Positions 37,657-45,990 of a stretch of DNA of 64,000 bases are shown in pieces. The notes below the pieces were generated by a model that worked only from the letters and a program-made list of their open reading frames with translations, searched no databases and had not been told where the DNA came from. Source of the DNA: Pseudomonas putida (GTDB lineage: Bacteria > Pseudomonadota > Gammaproteobacteria > Pseudomonadales > Pseudomonadaceae). The position numbers and the translations under genes were made by a program. Location: positions 4,202,001 to 4,266,000 of the forward strand of contig NZ_CP113097.1 of assembly GCF_026625125.1 (NCBI RefSeq), in the 5' to 3' direction. Each line of letters opens with the position of its first letter. Positions within the stretch are counted from its first letter, which is position 1.

Positions 37657-37842
37657 TCACCGATCGCGGCAACCACCATTGTTGTAAGGCCCGGCAAAAC
37701 GCTTCCAGCCCTCCCCCGGCGACCATTGTGAGCACACCAGGCGCCCATCCACCTGGCTTTCCCAGCGCCACCAGGGCGCAGTACCCGCATGGGCCTGATA
37801 CAGGCAGAACACGGCAAACGCGGCGACAAGCCACTTTTTCAT
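37657..37842 (-). CDS. Small exported Trp-rich protein between flgE and flgF
   Basis: Protein of 61 residues, no recognised family. A Sec signal peptide (KKWLVAAFAVFCLYQAHA) with probable cleavage after residue 19 leaves about 42 residues with two cysteines (37 and 58, likely a disulfide) and five tryptophans. GGGAGG lies 4 bases before the ATG at 37842; upstream in-frame ATGs would put the start inside the flgE terminator. It sits between two intrinsic terminators, so it is made by read-through from flgE or from a promoter I cannot see. A periplasmic or surface role is inferred from the signal only. Confidence 0.72.
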   Translation of the reverse strand: MKKWLVAAFAVFCLYQAHAGTAPWWRWESQVDGRLVCSQWSPGEGWKRFAGPYNNGGCRDR

Positions 37843-37854
37843 AAGCCCTCCCAC

Positions 37855-37891
37855 AAAAACGACGAACCCCTTCATGGCGAAGGGGTTCGTC
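37855..37891 (-). terminator. Strong intrinsic terminator after flgE
   Basis: A perfect 13-bp stem (37861-37873 with 37879-37891, 5-base loop) followed by GTTTTTG on the minus strand. It ends the flgBCDE transcript. Confidence 0.92.
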
Positions 37892-37914
37892 TTCACACAA
37901 TCAACCCGCGACCA

Positions 37915-39270
37915 TCAGGTCATCTGGATGATGGTCTGCATGATGGTGCTTTCGGTGGAGATGGTCTTGGCGTTCGCCTGGTAGTTGCTCTGCGCCTTGA
38001 TCAGCTCGACCAACTCCTGGGTCAGGTTGACGTTCGAAGCCTCCAGGGCATTGGACTCGACGCTACCCAGCGTACCGGTCTTGGGCTCATCGATGCCGGG
38101 AATGCCGGAAGAGAAGGTTTCGGTCCAGCGGGTGCCGCCGATCTGCTGCAAGCCCTGCTCGTTGGCGAAGCTGGCCAGCGCCACCTGGCCAATGGCGCGC
38201 GACTGCTGGTTGCTGAAGCTGGCGAACATCACGCCGGTGGAGTCGATGCTCAGGCTCGACAGGATACCGGTGGCGTAACCATCCTGGGACTGCGACATGC
38301 GCGCGGTCTCGGTGTTGTAGGACGTGGTGCTGTTCATCGACAGCTTCATGCCATCGGCGTTACCCGCAGCGCCATTGGACGCCCAGTTGCCTGCCGAATC
38401 CTCGACCGCTGGCACCCAACCGGTCATGGTGAAGGTGTTGTTGGTCACGGTGAACGAAGCACCCGCCGGATGGCCTGTGTTATCGGCAGTCATGCTGCTC
38501 ACAGAACCATCGCTGCTGAAACTGATGGTGCCGGTCAGCGGCGTGGTGGAAGCAGGATCGAACGGGTTTCGACCGTCGACCAACGTGTACATGGTCCATT
38601 CGTTCGTACCGGTCTTGCGGTAGAACTGCTCCATGGTGTGCTCGTTACCCTGGCTGTCGTACACCTTGGTCGGGAACGACTTGGTGTAGGTCGTCTCGTC
38701 GGTAGGGTCGAACGGCAGATTAGGCACCATCGCACCCGTGCCATCATCGATTTCCAGTGGAATATCGGTGGCCGAGGAGTTCAGGTTGATGCCTTGGTCA
38801 ATCAGCGAGGTGGCTTTTGGCTGCAGCGCCGAGGTGTCGATCTGCAGGTCAGTCAGCACACCCTTCTGGATCTTACCGTTCGCATCGGCCGCGTAGCCTT
38901 GCAGGCGCAGGCCGTCCGAGGTGACCACGAAGTTGTTCTTGTCGGCCTGGAACGCACCGGCACGGGTGTAGACCCGCGAACCGTTGTCGGACAGGACGAA
39001 GAAGCCCTGGCCCTGGATACCCATGTCCAGCACATTACCCGTGTTGTTGACATCACCCTGGGTGAATTGCTGCGAGATCGCCGCCAGGCGCACGCCGTTG
39101 CCGACCTGGTTCTTGCCCACACCCAGACGGTTGGCACCGGCATAGACGTCGGCGAACTCGGCACGCGAGGATTTGAAGCCTGTGGTATTGACGTTGGCGA
39201 TGTTGTTGCCGGTAACGTCCAGCTGTTTGTTGGCTGCGTACAGACCGCTAAGGCCGATATTGAAAGACAT
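37915..39270 (-). CDS. flgE: FlgE, flagellar hook protein
   Basis: Hook subunit of 451 residues. N-terminal SFNIGLSGLYAANKQLDVTG with NNIANVNTTGFKSSRAEFAD and C-terminal ELVELIKAQSNYQANAKTI are diagnostic. The middle carries the variable D2 domain. Last gene of flgBCDE; a strong terminator follows 24 bases after the stop. Confidence 0.98.
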   Translation of the reverse strand: MSFNIGLSGLYAANKQLDVTGNNIANVNTTGFKSSRAEFADVYAGANRLGVGKNQVGNGVRLAAISQQFTQGDVNNTGNVLDMGIQGQGFFVLSDNGSRVYTRAGAFQADKNNFVVTSDGLRLQGYAADANGKIQKGVLTDLQIDTSALQPKATSLIDQGINLNSSATDIPLEIDDGTGAMVPNLPFDPTDETTYTKSFPTKVYDSQGNEHTMEQFYRKTGTNEWTMYTLVDGRNPFDPASTTPLTGTISFSSDGSVSSMTADNTGHPAGASFTVTNNTFTMTGWVPAVEDSAGNWASNGAAGNADGMKLSMNSTTSYNTETARMSQSQDGYATGILSSLSIDSTGVMFASFSNQQSRAIGQVALASFANEQGLQQIGGTRWTETFSSGIPGIDEPKTGTLGSVESNALEASNVNLTQELVELIKAQSNYQANAKTISTESTIMQTIIQMT

Positions 39271-39300
39271 GAATTCGCTCCTGCGCCGCGCTGGCGGGCC

Positions 39301-40008
39301 TTAGATACCGATGGTTTGTATGTCAGAGAGGGAGACCTTGCCGACGCCAGCAAGGTTGAGCACCATTTCGCCGGTGGCATTGAAGCTGACGCTGGTCACC
39401 TTGGCCGGCAGCAGCGTGCTCATCTGCACCGACTGGCCATCCACGGTGGTGCTGGCGGCGAAGGTGTAGGTGCCCGGGTCGACCTTCTCGCCGCTGTCGT
39501 TGGTGCCGTCCCAGATGAAGTCGGCATAGCCGGCTTTCTGCTCGCCCAGCTCGATGGTCTTGACGGTATTGCCGTCCTTGTCCTTGATGGTGATCTTCGC
39601 TTCACTGATTGCCTGCGGCACGACGAACTGTGCATTGAAGCTTTCAGTGGTATCGACCACCGCCTTGTCGTTCTGTACCACCACCGAACGGCCGACCAGC
39701 GAGGAGGCCTGCAGGGCCTGGGACGAGGCCATGGCATTGGTGATGCTGCTGACCGATTCGTTCAGGGAGGTGATGCCTTCCAGGCTGCTGAACTGCGCCA
39801 GCTGGGCCACGAACTCACCGTTCTCCTGCGGATCCAGCGGGTTCTGGTGCTGCATCTGGGTAACCAGCAACTGCAGGAACGCGTCCTTGCCAAGCGTATC
39901 GGTACCGGTCTTGGACACGGTATCGGTGGTTTTCTTGGTGGTACCACCGACGCCCGACGCTGTCAGGACATCATTGAGGTTCACACCGCTGGTGCTATCG
40001 ACTGCCAT
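39301..40008 (-). CDS. flgD: FlgD, hook cap (scaffold) protein
   Basis: Protein of 235 residues that caps the growing hook. Conserved N-terminal region DAFLQLLVTQMQHQNPLDPQ with ENGEFVAQLAQFSSLEG and the C-terminal Ig-like part (DFIWDGTNDSGEKVDPGTYT). Transcribed between flgC and flgE. Confidence 0.97.
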   Translation of the reverse strand: MAVDSTSGVNLNDVLTASGVGGTTKKTTDTVSKTGTDTLGKDAFLQLLVTQMQHQNPLDPQENGEFVAQLAQFSSLEGITSLNESVSSITNAMASSQALQASSLVGRSVVVQNDKAVVDTTESFNAQFVVPQAISEAKITIKDKDGNTVKTIELGEQKAGYADFIWDGTNDSGEKVDPGTYTFAASTTVDGQSVQMSTLLPAKVTSVSFNATGEMVLNLAGVGKVSLSDIQTIGI

Positions 40009-40023
40009 GGTCCGGATTCCTTA

Positions 40024-40467
40024 TCACTGACCCAGGGTCAGCACTTTCTGCATCATGTTCTTGGCGGTGTTCATCAGCTCGGCGTTGGTCTGGAACGCGC
40101 GGCTGGCGGAGATCATGTCAGCCATCTCCTCGACCACATTGACGTTCGGGTAGTAGACGTAACCGTCCTTGTTCGCCGCCGGATGGTTGGGCTCGTAGCG
40201 TGCTTCGAGGTTGCTCTGGTCTTCGATGATGCCCTTGACCTGCACTCCCTGCCCTGCCTCGCCCTGGTCTTCGAACAGCGACTGGCTGCCGCCGGCCTGC
40301 GCATTCTGGAAGGTGGTGGCGAACACCGGGTGCCGCGCGCGGTAGGTCTGATCGATACTCGACGAAACCGTCTCGGCGTTGGCAATGTTGGAAGCAACGG
40401 TGTTGAGGCGGGTGTTCTGCGCGCTCATGCCGCTACCGGCAATGTTGAAGACACTGGACAGGGACAT
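40024..40467 (-). CDS. flgC: FlgC, proximal rod protein
   Basis: Rod protein of 147 residues, as in P. aeruginosa. SLSSVFNIAGSGMSAQNTRL then VASNIANAETVSSS. Start chosen at 40467: AGGAG lies 7 bases upstream; the ATG at 40473 is too close to that site. It starts 2 bases after the flgB stop. Confidence 0.96.
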   Translation of the reverse strand: MSLSSVFNIAGSGMSAQNTRLNTVASNIANAETVSSSIDQTYRARHPVFATTFQNAQAGGSQSLFEDQGEAGQGVQVKGIIEDQSNLEARYEPNHPAANKDGYVYYPNVNVVEEMADMISASRAFQTNAELMNTAKNMMQKVLTLGQ

Positions 40468-40469
40468 GG

Positions 40470-40880
40470 TCATTCTCCTCGCAGGGCAGAAACCAGCCCT
40501 TTGAATTTACTGTTGAGCAGGGTGAAGCTGGCCTGGAAGCCAATGGCGTTTTCCGTGTAGTTCGATTGCTCGATCTGGGCGTCCACGGTGTTCTGGTCGA
40601 TCGACGGCTGCGTCGGCGTGCGGTACTGCAGCGTGTCGTCAGCCATTGCCAGGCCTTCGGCCTCGATGTGACGGCTGTTGGTTCGGTCCATGGCAAAGCG
40701 GCCACCGCTCTGCTGCTTCTGGCTTTCGGCGGCGAGCACCGAAGAGAAGTCCATGTCACGCGCCTTGTAATTGGGCGTGTCAGCGTTGGCGATGTTGTTG
40801 GCCAGCACTTCGGCGCGCTGAGCGCGGAAGCCCAGTGCCTTTTCATGGATGCCAAGCGCCTTGTCGAAACTGATGCTCAT
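40470..40880 (-). CDS. flgB: FlgB, proximal rod protein
   Basis: Rod protein of 136 residues. SISFDKALGIHEKALGFRAQ followed by NNIANADTPNYKARD. The ATG at 40880 gives the family length; the in-frame stretch upstream is Pro/Arg-rich and not conserved in kind. Head of flgBCDE, with a sigma-54 promoter about 50 bases upstream. Confidence 0.97.
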   Translation of the reverse strand: MSISFDKALGIHEKALGFRAQRAEVLANNIANADTPNYKARDMDFSSVLAAESQKQQSGGRFAMDRTNSRHIEAEGLAMADDTLQYRTPTQPSIDQNTVDAQIEQSNYTENAIGFQASFTLLNSKFKGLVSALRGE

Positions 40881-40928
40881 GTCGGGGAAACCTTCGAAGG
40901 TTGACCGGAATATCGTTGGCCAAGCTAT

Positions 40929-40944
40929 AGCAAGGGCTGTGCCA
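40929..40944 (-). promoter_or_regulatory. Sigma-54 promoter of flgBCDE
   Basis: Minus strand: TGGCACA-N4-TTGCT, with GG-N10-GC spacing. The predicted start near 40918 gives a leader of about 38 bases. It lies in the 336-base gap between flgB and cheR, which otherwise holds only the palindrome at 41080 and some GC-rich hairpins. Confidence 0.9.
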
Positions 40945-41079
40945 ATATCCTGAAAGGCCAGAAACACTGGGCTGGGGCGGAGATGGCTGATGGCGCGATG
41001 CCAGAAAAGCGGCAAAAGGCTTCCGCCTGAACAACGCAAAGCGGCAATTGCCGGGCGGCAAAAGCGGCAAAACAAAAAA

Positions 41080-41089
41080 TTGACGTCAA
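41080..41089. promoter_or_regulatory. Perfect palindrome upstream of the flgB promoter
   Basis: ttgacgtcaa, preceded by an A-rich stretch, lies about 139 bases upstream of the sigma-54 -24 element. That is a normal distance for an enhancer-binding protein site, so FleR or FleQ binding is possible; this is inference. Confidence 0.35.
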
Positions 41090-41216
41090 CAGGCGTGGGT
41101 GGCGTTTGGGGGAGGGCAACCTGCTGCTTGGAACATCAGGCTTTTGAGCGCGAGCGCCGCGCGGGCAGCGTTCGCTCTCACGCCTGCCTGGAACAGACCG
41201 GCAGGCTCGCAGCCGA

Positions 41217-42044
41217 TCACTTGGCCTGGTAAATGATTCCCGGGCTGCACTGCACCATCTGGTAGTGGTCCGGCAACCCATTGAGCGCCTCGGACGCCCC
41301 CAGGAAGAGGTACCCACCTGGCTTCAGGGTGCTGTGAATACGCAGCAGGATGTCTTTCTTCACCTGTGCCGAGAAATAGATCAACACATTCCGGCAGAAC
41401 ACGATGTCGAACTTGCCCAACGCCGCGTAGCTGTCGAGCAGGTTGAACGAGCGGAACTCGACACGGCTGCGAATCGCCGGCTTGACCGCCCAGCGCCCCG
41501 GCCCCTTGGTGTCGAAGTAGCGCTGCAGGCGCTCCTGGGACAAGCCGCGGGCGATCGCCAGGCTGTCGTATTCACCGGTCTTGCAGTTGTTGAGCATCGA
41601 CCCGGACAGGTCGGTGGCAACGATCTGCGCACCCATCTTCAACTGGCCCAGGTTGCTGCGCTCGAACTCATCGATGGCCATCGAAATGGAGTACGGCTCC
41701 TGGCCCGACGAGCAGGCCGCCGACCACATGCGCAGGCGCTGGCCGGGGTTGTTCTTGATGAACTCGGGAATGACCTTGTTCTTCAGCACTTCGAATGGGT
41801 AGGTATCGCGAAACCACAAGGTTTCGTTGGTGGTCATCGCATCCACCACCTGCTCGCGCAGCCCCCCACGCGGCTGAGCCTGGATGCGCTGCACCAGTTC
41901 GCCCAGGCTCTTGATGCCCTGCTGCTCCATCAGCTTGTTGAGACGGCTGGAGACCAGGTACTGCTTGTTCTCACCCAGCAGGATGCCACAGGCTTTCTCC
42001 AGGAATACCCGGAACTGTTCGAAATCCAAATTACCCGTAGACAC
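41217..42044 (-). CDS. cheR: CheR, chemoreceptor methyltransferase
   Basis: SAM-dependent methyltransferase of 275 residues that methylates glutamates of chemoreceptors. All-helical N-terminal domain (FRVFLEKACGILLGENKQYL), TTNETLWFRDTYPFEVL, SAM site MWSAACSSGQEPYSISM and FDIVFCRNVLIYFS. No C-terminal TPR or pentapeptide tail. The start is GTG with AGAGG 8 bases upstream. It lies 51 bases after cheV and both are probably one transcript. Confidence 0.96.
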   Translation of the reverse strand: MSTGNLDFEQFRVFLEKACGILLGENKQYLVSSRLNKLMEQQGIKSLGELVQRIQAQPRGGLREQVVDAMTTNETLWFRDTYPFEVLKNKVIPEFIKNNPGQRLRMWSAACSSGQEPYSISMAIDEFERSNLGQLKMGAQIVATDLSGSMLNNCKTGEYDSLAIARGLSQERLQRYFDTKGPGRWAVKPAIRSRVEFRSFNLLDSYAALGKFDIVFCRNVLIYFSAQVKKDILLRIHSTLKPGGYLFLGASEALNGLPDHYQMVQCSPGIIYQAK

Positions 42045-42095
42045 TACTGCGGCCTCTTTTCAATCACAGGTACCGGGAGTCGCCTCCCGGCTACT

Positions 42096-43025
42096 TCAAT
42101 GCGTTGCCTTGATCCGGTCGACCACGCGCTGGGCCAGGTCGTCCGGCCTGAACTTGGCCAGGAAGTCATCGGCACCGACCTTCTTGACCATCGCCTGGTT
42201 GAACACCCCGGACAGCGAAGTATGCAGGCAGATATGTAGCTTTTGCATGCGCGGGTCACTGCGGATCTCGGCGGTCAGCGTATAACCGTCCATCTCCGGC
42301 ATCTCGATGTCCGAAATCATCATCAGGAACTCTTCTTCCGGCCGCTTGCCCTCCTCCACCAGTTTGCGCAGGTAGTCCAAGGCCTGGCGCCCATCATTGA
42401 GCGCCACCACCTCGACACCGACCGTCTGCAGGCAGCGGCTGACCTGCTTGCGCGCCACCGACGAATCGTCAACGGTCAGCACACGCAGCAGCACGGCCTT
42501 GTCCTGGGTGTCGGCATCGACCACACCGGCTGACACCGACTCGGACGACGGCGCCACCTCGGCCAGTACCTTTTCCACGTCGATGATTTCAACCATGCGG
42601 TTGTCCACCCGGGTAACCGCAGTCAGGTAATGGTCGCGGCCGGTGCCCTTGGGTGGCGGGTGGATTTCTTCCCAGTTCATGTTGACGATGCGCTCGACCG
42701 AGTGCACCAGAAAACCTTGGGTCTTGGTGTTGTACTCGGTGATGATCACGAAGCTGTTGCGAGTCTCTTCCTGCAGCCCGGGCAAGCCGGTGGCCATCGA
42801 CAGGTCGAGAATCGGAATGGTCGCCCCACGAATGTTGGCCACACCACGCACCACTGGGTGGGACTTGGGCAGCACGGTCAGCTCAGGGCATTGCAGCACC
42901 TCGCGGACCTTGAACACATTGATGCCGTAAAGCTGCGCGCCATTGAGGCGGAACAACAGCAATTCCAGGCGATTCTGCCCAACCAGCTGTGTGCGCTGGT
43001 TGACTGAATCCATAACCCCCGCCAT
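42096..43025 (-). CDS. cheV: CheV, CheW-receiver chemotaxis coupling protein
   Basis: Protein of 309 residues: a CheW domain (about 20-160; LLLFRLNGAQLYGINVFKVR) joined to a receiver domain (about 175-305; VLTVDDSSVARKQ, MISDIEMPEMDGYTL with the phosphoacceptor Asp). CheV couples receptors to CheA and may act as a phosphate sink in adaptation. AAGGAG lies 6 bases before the ATG. Divergent from flgA. Confidence 0.96.
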   Translation of the reverse strand: MAGVMDSVNQRTQLVGQNRLELLLFRLNGAQLYGINVFKVREVLQCPELTVLPKSHPVVRGVANIRGATIPILDLSMATGLPGLQEETRNSFVIITEYNTKTQGFLVHSVERIVNMNWEEIHPPPKGTGRDHYLTAVTRVDNRMVEIIDVEKVLAEVAPSSESVSAGVVDADTQDKAVLLRVLTVDDSSVARKQVSRCLQTVGVEVVALNDGRQALDYLRKLVEEGKRPEEEFLMMISDIEMPEMDGYTLTAEIRSDPRMQKLHICLHTSLSGVFNQAMVKKVGADDFLAKFRPDDLAQRVVDRIKATH

Positions 43026-43071
43026 GCCTGACTCCTTCTTCTTTCTGCCATATCGTAGCCACTCCTACAGC

Positions 43072-43098
43072 GAGTCGGCACGGGCTTTGCTTTTTTGA
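43072..43098 (-). promoter_or_regulatory. Weak sigma-28-like promoter candidate for cheVR
   Basis: Minus strand: TCAAAAAA, 11-base spacer, GCCGACTC. The spacing is right and GCCGA is intact, but the rest is poor. Offered because cheVR is sigma-28 dependent in P. aeruginosa. It overlaps the flgA sigma-54 site. Confidence 0.3.
43076..43091 (+). promoter_or_regulatory. Sigma-54 promoter candidate at flgA
   Basis: CGGCACG-N4-TTGCT with GG-N10-GC spacing, a near-consensus site. The predicted start (about 43102) lies only 2 bases before the flgA ATG, which is unusual. Confidence 0.65.
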
Positions 43099-43103
43099 GC
43101 GTC

Positions 43104-43856
43104 ATGTACACGAAAACGACAATTTTCCGACGACTGACGCACCTGCTGAGCGGCTCGCTGGCTGCACTGTGCCTGCTGGCACCCGGCGCTCGAACGCTGG
43201 CGGACGCGGTTACCTTGCCTGAACAGCTTATCGGTGTCACCCAAGGGTTTCTTGAATTCACCGTAGAGGATTACCTGGCCACGACGCAGACACCGGGCCG
43301 CTACGAAATACAGGTCAACTCGCTCGATCCGCGCCTGCGCATGCCGCTGTGCAGCCAGCAACTGGACGCTTCGCTGGAAAGCCCGGCGCAGCCATTGGGG
43401 CGTGTCACGGTACGTGTACGCTGCGACGGCGCCGCGCCGTGGACCGTCTTCGTGCCGGCAACGGTGCGGCTGTTCCGCGATGTGGTGGTGGTTACCCGCC
43501 CGCTGAAGCGCCAGAATATCGTGGGTGAAGGTGACGTGGCCCTGCGCGAACGTGACGTTGGCACCCTCACCCAAGGCTTTCTCACCGACCTTGATCAGGT
43601 GGTTGGCATGAAGATGCTGCGCCCGACGGTGATCGACCAGGTTTTGACCCCACAGCACCTGGAGCAGGCCGAAGTGATACGCAAGGGCGACCATGTGGTG
43701 ATCATCGCCCGCAGCGGCAGCCTGGCCGTACGCATGCCCGGCGAGGCCCTCAGCAAAGGCGGCCAGGGCGAACAGATCCGGGTGCGCAACCTGAATTCGC
43801 AGAGGGTAGTGAAGGCCCGGGTCACGGCCCCCGGCCAGGTGGAGGTCGCCATGTAG
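43104..43856 (+). CDS. flgA: FlgA, P-ring assembly chaperone
   Basis: Periplasmic protein of 250 residues with a Sec signal peptide (about 35 residues; LLSGSLAALCLLAPGARTLA). C-terminal SAF/FlgA domain: VVVVTRPLKRQNIVGEGDVA, MKMLRPTVIDQVL and VKARVTAPGQVEVAM. It helps FlgI form the P ring. The ATG at 43104 is the start; a TTG three codons upstream is in frame. Separated from cheV by 78 bases. Confidence 0.95.
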   Translation: MYTKTTIFRRLTHLLSGSLAALCLLAPGARTLADAVTLPEQLIGVTQGFLEFTVEDYLATTQTPGRYEIQVNSLDPRLRMPLCSQQLDASLESPAQPLGRVTVRVRCDGAAPWTVFVPATVRLFRDVVVVTRPLKRQNIVGEGDVALRERDVGTLTQGFLTDLDQVVGMKMLRPTVIDQVLTPQHLEQAEVIRKGDHVVIIARSGSLAVRMPGEALSKGGQGEQIRVRNLNSQRVVKARVTAPGQVEVAM

Positions 43857-43944
43857 ATTGGGCTGGCAGTGTATTACCGCTTTTTCTAAACTGTATCAGG
43901 AACGGGTTCGCGGGCTTGCCGAGAGGCGGCTGAGCATTTATGCC

Positions 43945-43971
43945 TAAAGTTTCTTTCGCAATGGCCGAAAA
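43945..43971 (+). promoter_or_regulatory. Sigma-28 (FliA) promoter of flgM
   Basis: TAAAGTTT, 11-base spacer, GCCGAAAA. One mismatch to the -10 consensus. The expected start near 43978 gives a leader of about 30 bases. It gives FlgM feedback on its own sigma factor. Confidence 0.88.
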
Positions 43972-44007
43972 CATGGCAAGCGTCCAAATACCCAGGGGTT
44001 TCTGATC

Positions 44008-44319
44008 ATGGTCATCGACTTCAGTCGTTTGAATAACTCTCCGTCCATCACGGGCGGCGTTCGCGGCAATGCCGCGCCCGGCAACGCCGACAAGTCCGGC
44101 GAAACCACCGCGCCGAATAGCGCAAGCGCCAGCGGAGAAGCGGTACACCTCAGCCAAGAGGCCCAGCAGTTGCAAAAGGTCAGCGACAAGCTGCGCGACC
44201 AGCCCGTTGTCGACAATGCCCGCGTGGCACAGTTGAAACAGGCGATCGCAGATGGCAGCTACCAGGTCGATGCCGGCCGGGTCGCCAGCAAACTGCTCGA
44301 TTTCGAAGCCCAGCGCTGA
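44008..44319 (+). CDS. flgM: FlgM, anti-sigma-28 factor
   Basis: Protein of 103 residues that binds FliA and is exported when the hook is complete. A disordered N-terminal half (Ser, Asn, Gly rich) and the sigma-binding C-terminal helices ([26 protein letters not shown]) fit the family. AGGGG lies 9 bases before the ATG. Confidence 0.96.
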   Translation: MVIDFSRLNNSPSITGGVRGNAAPGNADKSGETTAPNSASASGEAVHLSQEAQQLQKVSDKLRDQPVVDNARVAQLKQAIADGSYQVDAGRVASKLLDFEAQR

Positions 44320-44368
44320 CCGTTCGGCGCGCTGACTTCACGGACGCTTGAAAAGCCAAGAGTTAGCC

Positions 44369-44836
44369 ATGCACGACATCACATTGCTGCAACTGATCGA
44401 AGACGACATCGCCCCCACCCAGGAGCTGCTCGACCTGCTTCAGCAGGAGGCAGTCGCCCTGCACGGGCGCGATATGGCACCGCTGGAGGGCATCCTGGCC
44501 CGCAAGCAATCGCTGATCGTTCTGCTCGAGCAGCAAGGCATCCGCCGCCACAACCTGCTCACCAGCCTCGGCCTCAGCGCCGACCGCGCCGGGGTGCAGG
44601 CCGTTGCTGCACAGTCGCCAAACGGTGAAGTGATCATGCAACAACTCAGAGCGCTGACCGAATTGATGGAAACCTGCCAAAAGGTCAACGAAACCAATGG
44701 CCGGATCGTCCAGGTACAGCAGCACGTCACCGCCAACCAGATCAGAATCCTCATGGGCGGCGATTCTCCGTCGCTCTACGACAGCCGTGGCGCCACTTCG
44801 CCACTGGCCAAGCCTCGGGCGCTCAGCCAAGTGTGA
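44369..44836 (+). CDS. flgN: FlgN, export chaperone for FlgK and FlgL
   Basis: Helical protein of 155 residues; HDITLLQLIEDDIAPTQELL and the coiled middle (LARKQSLIVLLEQQG) fit FlgN. It keeps FlgK and FlgL ready for export. The ATG at 44369 is used; the in-frame TTG at 44348 has no better site. It follows flgM by 49 bases and is probably co-transcribed. Confidence 0.93.
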   Translation: MHDITLLQLIEDDIAPTQELLDLLQQEAVALHGRDMAPLEGILARKQSLIVLLEQQGIRRHNLLTSLGLSADRAGVQAVAAQSPNGEVIMQQLRALTELMETCQKVNETNGRIVQVQQHVTANQIRILMGGDSPSLYDSRGATSPLAKPRALSQV

Positions 44837-44916
44837 TTAGTTCTATCAAGGCACGGAACATACTGGCAAAATGCCTTTACTTGCGTGTGTCGTTTTTGCC
44901 TGGAGATTGATAACCC

Positions 44917-45660
44917 GTGTTCAATGAAACCGATGCTCCGCAGCCGCCAAAGGTGCTGAACACTCCTTTGGAGATTGCGGCCAACCTGCGCCAGTTGCTG
45001 GAGAGCCATGATCCTTTGATCATCACCTTCCATGAGCGCAGCCAGCGTTTCCAGAGCTACGTGGTTCATGTGGACCGTGACAGCAATACTTTGGCGCTGG
45101 ATGAGATGATCCCGCGCGATGGCGAAAAATTCATCGAGAACGGCGAGCCGTTCCGCGTTGAAGGGTTCCACGACGGCGTACGCATTGCGTGGGAGTGCAA
45201 CCACGAACTGAGGATCACCGAGGTCGATGGCCATCGCTCCTACCGCGGTGCCTTGCCGGACGAGGTGACCTACCACCAGCGGCGCAATGCATTTCGCGCT
45301 GCGCTGAAGCTGTCGCAGCTGGTCGATGTGATTCTCGATGGTACCCATCTCAAGGGGAATGGTGCCTTGCGCGGCAAGTTGCTCGACATCTCCGCCACTG
45401 GCTGCAAGCTGCGGTTCGACGGCAACGTCGAGGCGCGTCTGCAACTGGGCCAGGTTTACGAGCGCTTCAAAGCCAGCAACCCGCTGGGCCTGGTGGACAT
45501 GATGGTCGAGTTGCGCCACCTGCATTACGAAGAGCGGATCAACACCACCTTTGCCGGCGTACGCTTCCATAACCTCAATGGCCAGGCGCAACGCAAGATA
45601 GAGAGCTTCGTGTACCAGCTGCAGCGCGAAGCGCGGCGGTTCGATAAAGACGATTATTGA
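44917..45660 (+). CDS. flgZ: FlgZ, PilZ-domain flagellar brake (YcgR family)
   Basis: c-di-GMP receptor of 247 residues. An N-terminal YcgR domain (about 10-118) is followed by a PilZ domain with the binding motifs RRNAFR at 122-127 and DISATG at 157-162. In Pseudomonas and enterics this protein slows the motor when c-di-GMP is high. Start is GTG at 44917 with GGAG 11 bases upstream. Placed after flgMN, as in P. putida and P. fluorescens. Confidence 0.95.
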   Translation: MFNETDAPQPPKVLNTPLEIAANLRQLLESHDPLIITFHERSQRFQSYVVHVDRDSNTLALDEMIPRDGEKFIENGEPFRVEGFHDGVRIAWECNHELRITEVDGHRSYRGALPDEVTYHQRRNAFRAALKLSQLVDVILDGTHLKGNGALRGKLLDISATGCKLRFDGNVEARLQLGQVYERFKASNPLGLVDMMVELRHLHYEERINTTFAGVRFHNLNGQAQRKIESFVYQLQREARRFDKDDY

Positions 45661-45731
45661 TCGTCTGCTTAGAACGCCCCCCCTGGAGGCTGATGCCAGT
45701 CTTTTGAACGATCAGGGCCGCTTTGCGGCCC

Positions 45732-45906
45732 ATCGCCGGCAAGCCGGCTCCCACCGGGATCGCGCCAGCTTTTAGACGTTGGGCAAGACAGTTGCTCGCA
45801 CAGTTTGTGAAAGTGCCCTGGGAAGTTAGGCACCCATCCAATGTCTTGAGGCAGCCCTCTATGGTGAAGCCTACGCCGCACCGGTGGGAGCTGGCTTGCC
45901 AGCGAT
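45732..45906. repeat. Diverged inverted REP pair between flgZ and the MFS gene
   Basis: REP core at 45732-45754 and a diverged inverted copy (ctggc/gccag in the dyad) at 45884-45906. A 7-bp hairpin (gggccgc-ttt-gcggccc, 45715-45731) leads in. The gap 45661-45990 separates two convergent genes and holds nothing else that I recognise. Confidence 0.8.
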
Positions 45907-45990
45907 GGGCTGCCTAGCAGCCCTGATGAAGCGTACTCACTGGCATTGACCTGGAAGTGGCTTTTCGTTTGTGCCTACCCTGGGCCCGCC

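Noticed and set aside
37789..40560. 923-codon open frame opposite flgE and flgD
   Set aside because: Antisense shadow of conserved hook genes; low-complexity product, no ribosome binding site of note.
41146..41181. Terminator after cheR
   Set aside because: GC-rich imperfect hairpin (gagcg...cgctc) followed by AAAA rather than T on the minus strand.
43031..43054. GG-N10-GC sigma-54-like sequence just before cheV
   Set aside because: The spacing fits (TGGCTAC, then GGCA) but the -12 element is poor and it overlaps the cheV ribosome binding region.
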